In this document: positions 6,691 to 10,063 of the stretch, piece by piece | Layout of the letters: every line of letters begins with the position of its first letter | Numbering within the stretch: position 1 is the stretch's first letter | NCBI GenBank assembly: GCA_003978135.1 | Contig: QOAL01000050.1 | Coordinates: 1 to 10,063, forward strand | Source: Thermodesulfatator sp. | GTDB lineage: Bacteria; Desulfobacterota; Dissulfuribacteria; Dissulfuribacterales; QOAL01 | Direction of reading: 5' to 3' | DNA: 10,063 bases | Program-made: the position numbers and the translations under genes | Notes under the pieces: model-generated | The model's database searches: none | Seen by the model: only the letters and a program-made list of their open reading frames with translations | What the model was told of the DNA's origin: nothing

Positions 6691-8666
6691 TTTGTCCCTC
6701 CCTCACATGAAACAAACTCCATGGCTTTGAGAGACGAGGCCCCCAGGTCAGCCTGGGCCCTCAGCAGGACATGATATTTGTCTGGCGGTATTTCCAGTTG
6801 CCTGATACTCAGGCTTTTCTCAATATCTATTCCGTCCTTCAGGATGGAATACGCAGTCCTGTATGACAGAAACCTGTTATCTATGTCCACGGTCTCCGGA
6901 AGTTCTATGCTGCAGTAAGGGAGCGCAATTTGCACTGATTCCTTCACCACCGTCTTGAATGTGTAGTCAATCTTAAGGGGATACGATCTTTTAACCATTG
7001 CGGCCCTGTTCAGCAGCCAGGCATCCATCAGGCCCAGACCACTGGCTGAAGAAAAGGCAAAAAACTGTCCGGATCTTTTCAGGGCACCGGGTATTTCAAA
7101 ATCGCATTGAAAGGAAAAATTCTTACTGGTGTCTTCCGGCTCATGCCAGGAAAGATTTTTGATTTTGAGCCTTGGATGTTTTCTTATAAGAAATACCTTT
7201 AGAAATTTTTCCTGCTCATCCTTTGATTTTCTCATAAGGATGGTTCTGAACATGGTATCTGCAAATCCTGCCGAGGTGACCTTCAAATTGCCCTTAAGGA
7301 CGCCGTCATTGCCCACCCTGTCCTTGATTTCCATGACAAAGAGGTTGCTGTCCGGGGCCTTAACAGGAGTAAGGAGCAATCCTGTTCCCTGTGCTGTTGC
7401 CGGAAGGCAGGAGGAATCCTGTTCATAGTCTGGTAAAAATTGCCTGCTTGTTTCAGACGTCGGGTCCATATAAAGCCTGGGCCTGGCATTTTCATCCATC
7501 ACTGCCACGATGGCGTGATTGAAATATGGAACTGCAATTTCAGGATCAAGCTTGCCTCCAGCGCGCATCATTACCGGGACCGCTGGATAACCGGCCTCAC
7601 GCAGCATAGCCACAAGGAGCGCTGCCTTGTCCCTGCAGACCCCGTACCTTCTGCTAAAAGTCAAAGTAACATCATGAGGCTCAAAACCGGGCCTATTGGC
7701 TTCCTCTGTTATGCCCAGATACCTGATCTTCCTGGCCACAAAATAGAAAAGGGCTTCGAGTTTTTCCCTGTCGGTCTTTTTGTCATGGGTCAAGGATTCC
7801 ACTACAGCCTTTATCTCGTCATCCACCTTCAATTTGGGCTCCACCAAGTTCCAGTACCAGATGGATACAGCCTTCCACGAAGAAATAGTGGAGCAGAGCA
7901 GGCGCATGGCAATCCTGGAAGGTTCGGGCATATAGGGTTCAGGTACTATTTCCCTTACATGCTGGAATTTCCAGATATATCTGGTCTTCCCCTTGCGTGT
8001 CTCCTTTTTTAAATCAACGGAAGAATCAGGACAGCGGTCCTTGAGAAGATGATGGAGCACCATTCCCTTGGGAAGCTCCAGTTCCAGCTCTATGTACCTG
8101 ACCGGGAAGGATTGCTGGATTGTGTACCTGCTGTAAAACTGGCCTGGGATCATAGACTTGAAATTGTCCGTTTCAACAACGTAGTGGATGGTATCCCCGG
8201 GTTCCAGTCCTGGCAAGAATACATTCAGCACCTTCTGTGAAGGATCATAAATATTCATGCGGCTGGTTGATGTAGGACTGGTGAGACGAGAGTTTCGGTC
8301 TAGGTCCACCTCTATAGCCGTTCCATCCGGCTTAATAACCTCCATCTTGGAAACAGAGAGCCTTTCATAATGCTTGTTAATGAAAAAGCGTTGGACAAGC
8401 TGGCTATCCCTGCCCTTTTCATCCAGAACAGACAGGAAGATTTCATCCCGCTCCTTATAGGTACCGTCATCTCTAACCTTGATGACATCAACCTCTTTTG
8501 CCAGGACACAATGGGCCTTCGGAAAGGTTCTGGAATTAATTTGTTTAAGGAAATCATGTGGCTCGCCAGCCCATACCAAGGGGGTCTGCGTATTAAAAAA
8601 GGCAACTGTAATTAATAAAACAGCCGCCAGGCATGAAAGCCGAAATCCCACGGATATTTGTTTCAT
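6687..8666 (-). CDS. Secreted DUF3857 / transglutaminase-like protein with intact Cys-His-Asp triad
   Basis: 659 aa from the ATG at 8666, chosen because GGAGAA precedes it at a good distance and a signal peptide follows at once (MKQISVGFRL, then a hydrophobic stretch to VWA at 31-33, likely cleavage before Gly34). An upstream in-frame ATG at 8756 would bury the signal peptide behind 30 extra residues. Residues about 50-200 fit DUF3857 (MEVIKPDGTAIEV, IYDPSQKVLNVFLPGLEPGD). Residues about 280-405 are a transglutaminase-like core: Cys344 in RRYGVCRDKAALLVAMLREA, His384 in YFNHAIVAV, Asp401 in LYMDPTSE. The C-terminal third is a further domain without a name I can assign. Such enzymes could act as peptidases, amidases or cross-linkers on extracytoplasmic protein; the actual reaction is unknown. 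It is the first gene of a two-gene operon with the degenerate paralogue at 4828-6690. Confidence 0.85.
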   Translation of the reverse strand: MKQISVGFRLSCLAAVLLITVAFFNTQTPLVWAGEPHDFLKQINSRTFPKAHCVLAKEVDVIKVRDDGTYKERDEIFLSVLDEKGRDSQLVQRFFINKHYERLSVSKMEVIKPDGTAIEVDLDRNSRLTSPTSTSRMNIYDPSQKVLNVFLPGLEPGDTIHYVVETDNFKSMIPGQFYSRYTIQQSFPVRYIELELELPKGMVLHHLLKDRCPDSSVDLKKETRKGKTRYIWKFQHVREIVPEPYMPEPSRIAMRLLCSTISSWKAVSIWYWNLVEPKLKVDDEIKAVVESLTHDKKTDREKLEALFYFVARKIRYLGITEEANRPGFEPHDVTLTFSRRYGVCRDKAALLVAMLREAGYPAVPVMMRAGGKLDPEIAVPYFNHAIVAVMDENARPRLYMDPTSETSRQFLPDYEQDSSCLPATAQGTGLLLTPVKAPDSNLFVMEIKDRVGNDGVLKGNLKVTSAGFADTMFRTILMRKSKDEQEKFLKVFLIRKHPRLKIKNLSWHEPEDTSKNFSFQCDFEIPGALKRSGQFFAFSSASGLGLMDAWLLNRAAMVKRSYPLKIDYTFKTVVKESVQIALPYCSIELPETVDIDNRFLSYRTAYSILKDGIDIEKSLSIRQLEIPPDKYHVLLRAQADLGASSLKAMEFVSCEGGTK

Positions 8667-8794
8667 GTATTCTCCAACCAATCTTAGAACAAAATGTAAT
8701 AGCTGTTCGTTGTTTTTTGGAATAGTAACTGAAAAACACACCATTCCATGCGCCAAACGATTACAAAAAGATCACTGACATCCCGAGGATAAAA

Positions 8795-9073
8795 TTAATA
8801 CCATCTTGTTTTTTTAGCTACATCAAGATCGGTTCCAACAACCAGCCTCATCTGGCCATCTGCAGCTGTGAAGACAGAAAAGCCCTGGGAGGCGATGGCC
8901 AGGGACGAGGAATGAAAGAATCCTGCAACCCTGTCATAACGCACTGCAATATTCAGGACCCGGATGTAAACGTCATGGAGTATGTCAATAGGACGGCCAA
9001 GCCCGCTAAGGCTTGATGTCTTGTAGGATGGATGCCAGGAGACATCCCTGAATGAAACAGTTTTTTCAGAAGA
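8795..9073 (-). pseudogene. Remnant of a PLD-like / helicase-associated protein (N-terminal piece)
   Basis: An open frame of 92 codons without any start codon at its head: a TAA at 9074-9076 lies just upstream, and the first in-frame ATG is near the end. It encodes VSWHPSYKTSS, then GRPIDILHDVYIRVLNIAVR, then YDRVAGFFHSSSLAIASQGF, then GQMRLVVGTDLD, and stops at TAA 8795-8797. The series D-x-L-x-x-x-Y-IxVL, AVRYDRVAGFF, SSSLAIASQGF and MRLVVGTDLD is what I recognise as the N-terminal phospholipase-D-like segment of large proteins that often carry a SNF2/DEAD helicase and occur in defence islands. Everything after this first quarter is missing, including any HxK motif and the helicase. It is a decayed fragment and cannot function. 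The family naming rests on memory of the motif. Confidence 0.6.
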
Positions 9074-9107
9074 TTATGGATTTTTCACGAAATAGCGTCT
9101 CGGGAAA

Positions 9108-9129
9108 CGACACAAGGCATTTTGTGCCG
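9108..9129. repeat. Short hairpin between remnant genes
   Basis: CGACACAA (9108-9115) and TTGTGCCG (9122-9129) pair over 8 positions with one mismatch/wobble and a 6-nt loop. No T-tract follows in either direction, so it is not called a terminator. It lies between the PLD-like remnant and the truncated hicA. Confidence 0.25.
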
Positions 9130-9150
9130 AGTCGGTTCTATAATCGGTTC

Positions 9151-9294
9151 TTATTTGGCCTTAAGCATGTCGAGAATATGCCTTGCAAGACTTTGATTTA
9201 TCTCTTTATGTCTCGGAATAGGCTGAGAAATTTTTGTCTCTGGGTTCTGATACCAGTCATGCTCCCCCTGACCAATAAAGATCAGCGATGGCTT
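9151..9294 (-). pseudogene. Truncated hicA-like toxin gene (C-terminal half)
   Basis: The 47-codon frame before TAA 9151-9153 reads IFIGQGEHDWYQNPETK, then ISQPIPRHKEINQSLARHIL, then DMLKAK. The pattern G-x-H-D-x-Y-x-NP-x-T followed by PIPRHKEI-x-x-x-LARHIL is the second half of a HicA mRNA-interferase, with the catalytic His in GEHD. The N-terminal helix-strand part is absent: a TGA at 9295-9297 closes the frame upstream, and neither other frame up to 9351 shows HicA sequence. No start codon precedes the motif. It lies downstream of the other hicA but is clearly a different HicA lineage, not a duplicate. It is therefore a fragment of an independent toxin gene that has lost its 5' end and its hicB. 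Confidence 0.6.
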
Positions 9295-9351
9295 TCAAAC
9301 ACATTTATTTTTGATTGTAAGGCACATAGCAAAAAAATGTTACCTGCCAAT

Positions 9352-9564
9352 TTACAGCTGTTTCTTGAATTCATTGATGTCCATGCCGGCATCTTTGACA
9401 ATACCTGCCATAGTAAAGGCATTAACCGGATTTGCACGGGGAATAGTAATGATCCGCTCCCCATTGGTCATTGTAATGTGTTTTCCTTCACGAACAATTC
9501 AGAAACCTGCCTTTTGAAAGGCCTTGACAGCCCGTTGATGATTTATGCCTGGCAGTTTAGGCAT
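9352..9564 (-). pseudogene. hicA: hicA toxin gene with an in-frame TGA at codon 22
   Basis: HicA toxins are small double-stranded-RNA-binding-fold mRNA interferases. Seventy codons from ATG 9564 to TAA 9352-9354 cover the full family length: MPKLPGINHQRAVKAFQKAG, F, stop, IVREGKHITMTNGERIITI, PRANPVNAFTMAGIVKDAG, MDINEFKKQL. The catalytic His is codon 29 (GKH), and the PRANPVNAFTM block is the usual C-terminal core. Codon 22 is TGA (9501-9499), where I recall Trp in relatives (GFWIVREGKH), so a single TGG to TGA change explains it. Translation would yield a 21-residue peptide. Restarting at codon 32 (ATG) would lose His29, so the toxin should be dead unless the stop is read through or is a sequence error. 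The start overlaps the end of hicB by 8 bp, the usual coupled arrangement. Confidence 0.8.
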
Positions 9565-9757
9565 TGACTACTTCGACATAGCGGGCTTCGGCATCCTTGG
9601 TCAGCTCTTCCACGGCAGCGAGATAGGACTGGATGGCATCTTTGATGTTTTCCATGGCGTCTTCCTCTGTTCTGCCCTGAGACCAGCAACCTGGCAGGCC
9701 GGGAACCCATACTGCATAACCCTCTTCTGTCTTTTTAATAGCAACTTTGTATTTCAT
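9557..9757 (-). CDS. hicB: HicB family antitoxin
   Basis: 66 aa from ATG 9757, preceded by GAGGTG at good spacing. An upstream in-frame start at 9793 would add 12 residues outside the domain. The sequence MKYKVAIKKTEEGYAVWVPG, LPGCWSQGRTEEDAMENIKD, AIQSYLAAVEELT is a typical HicB partial-RNase-H-fold domain (GYAVWVPGLPGC, then a helix with EDAMENIKDAI). At this length it lacks a separate helix-turn-helix or ribbon-helix-helix DNA-binding domain, so autoregulation would be weak or rely on the short C-terminus. The frame is intact, and gene order is hicB then hicA, overlapping by 8 bp. Its partner toxin gene carries a nonsense codon, so this may now be an orphan antitoxin, which can persist because it is harmless or because it neutralises another HicA. 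Confidence 0.85.
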   Translation of the reverse strand: MKYKVAIKKTEEGYAVWVPGLPGCWSQGRTEEDAMENIKDAIQSYLAAVEELTKDAEARYVEVVNA

Positions 9758-9820
9758 AGTCACACCTCGGCCATAACCTTTTTGCCTAAGCAATCACTCA
9801 ATTCAGATTTTATTATGTGC

Positions 9821-9849
9821 ATTTTGGACAATGGCTCTCATGCAGTCAA
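9821..9849 (-). promoter_or_regulatory. Candidate promoter of hicBA
   Basis: On the minus strand TTGACT (plus-strand 9844-9849) is followed after 17 nt by CAAAAT (9821-9826), about 64 nt before the hicB start. The surrounding DNA is AT-rich. The hexamers are 5/6 and 4/6 matches; no clear operator palindrome is visible. Confidence 0.3.
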
Positions 9850-9941
9850 TCCAAAAAATAGCAGAAAACCGGACAAAGATAAATATCAAACCTGAATGGC
9901 AGCATTCCCTATCTGTCCTAATAGCCTGGGGACGACCATTC

Positions 9942-10062
9942 CTTTCAAGATTTCACCAACAGCCGCTGTGCGGGCTACCTACTCTTTCTGGATACATACC
10001 CGGACAAACCTACAAACTTGAGTGCGGCCAAAGCTGGCTTCCTCTTGGTGAAATCTTGAAAG
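9942..10062. repeat. 121-bp fold-back sequence with perfect 18-bp inverted ends
   Basis: CTTTCAAGATTTCACCAA at 9942-9959 and TTGGTGAAATCTTGAAAG at 10045-10062 are exact reverse complements. Just inside, AGCCGCTGTGCGGGCT on the left resembles the reverse complement of the right-hand interior (AGCCAGCTTTGGCCGCACT), so the similarity may extend as an imperfect palindrome. The element contains no convincing open frame. The rest of 9758-10063 holds the hicBA promoter candidate and otherwise nothing I recognise. The element reaches within 1 bp of the window end, so flanking duplications cannot be judged. It is unrelated in sequence to the repeat at 111-250. It could be a miniature inverted-repeat element, the end of an insertion sequence, or a long hairpin. 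Confidence 0.65.
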
Positions 10063-10063
10063 A

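Noticed and set aside
8667..8756. N-terminal extension of the DUF3857/transglutaminase gene
   Set aside because: The ATG at 8666 has a better ribosome-binding site and starts a clean signal peptide; the extension would put 30 residues in front of it.
9499..9501. TGA in hicA read as selenocysteine
   Set aside because: No plausible SECIS-like hairpin just downstream, and the site is expected to be Trp, not Cys, in relatives.
9052..9567. Plus-strand open frame of 171 codons
   Set aside because: It runs antisense across both hicA genes, whose minus-strand translations match a known family; the plus-strand protein shows no recognisable features or ribosome-binding site.
9942..10062. Integron attC site
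   Set aside because: The core sites do not match the GTTRRRY / RYYYAAC pattern, and no cassette-like gene order is visible.

Overview
The window looks like a chromosomal segment of a Gram-negative anaerobe or microaerobe, most likely a deltaproteobacterium (Desulfobacterota, sulfate-reducer-like). Three things suggest this. The cytochrome bd oxidase is of the subtype shared by Bacteroidetes and Desulfobacterota, with a DUF4492 gene in front and a CydB of the GGQTL / KWE type. There are secreted DUF3857/transglutaminase-like proteins with signal peptides. The base composition is mid-range by eye. The assignment is an inference from family recall, not from a database search.

Layout. Positions 1-3235, minus strand: a tightly coupled respiratory operon, DUF4492 protein -> cydA -> cydB, with 3-nt and 0-nt gaps and strong Shine-Dalgarno sequences inside the upstream genes. 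It is followed by a 140-bp imperfect palindromic repeat (111-250) and the start of a small membrane protein that runs off the left edge. Positions 3236-3662: a divergent intergenic region with an AT-rich minus-strand promoter candidate for the cyd operon and a weak plus-strand candidate. Positions 3663-4802, plus strand: a DUF1624/HGSNAT-type multi-pass membrane acyltransferase with a TTG start. Convergent to it, only 25 bp away, are two translationally coupled (ATGA overlap) minus-strand genes for secreted DUF3857 proteins (4828-6690 and 6687-8666). The upstream one keeps a transglutaminase-like Cys-His-Asp triad; the downstream one has lost the Cys and His.

Positions 8795-9757, minus strand: a small graveyard of defence and toxin-antitoxin genes. 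It holds a short remnant of a PLD-like/helicase-associated N-terminal domain, the C-terminal half of one HicA-like toxin, a second and otherwise full-length hicA broken by one in-frame TGA at codon 22, and an apparently intact hicB overlapping it by 8 bp. Positions 9758-10063 hold no recognisable gene but do hold a 121-bp fold-back sequence with perfect 18-bp inverted ends.

How the parts work together: the cyd operon would encode a quinol oxidase for oxygen reduction or detoxification. The DUF3857 pair looks like a periplasmic catalytic/pseudo-enzyme couple of unknown substrate. The right-hand end is accessory DNA that has been decaying. I see no convincing new multi-gene system. The most notable signals are the enzyme/pseudoenzyme pair, the broken hicA next to an intact hicB, the remnant genes, and the two unrelated palindromic elements.
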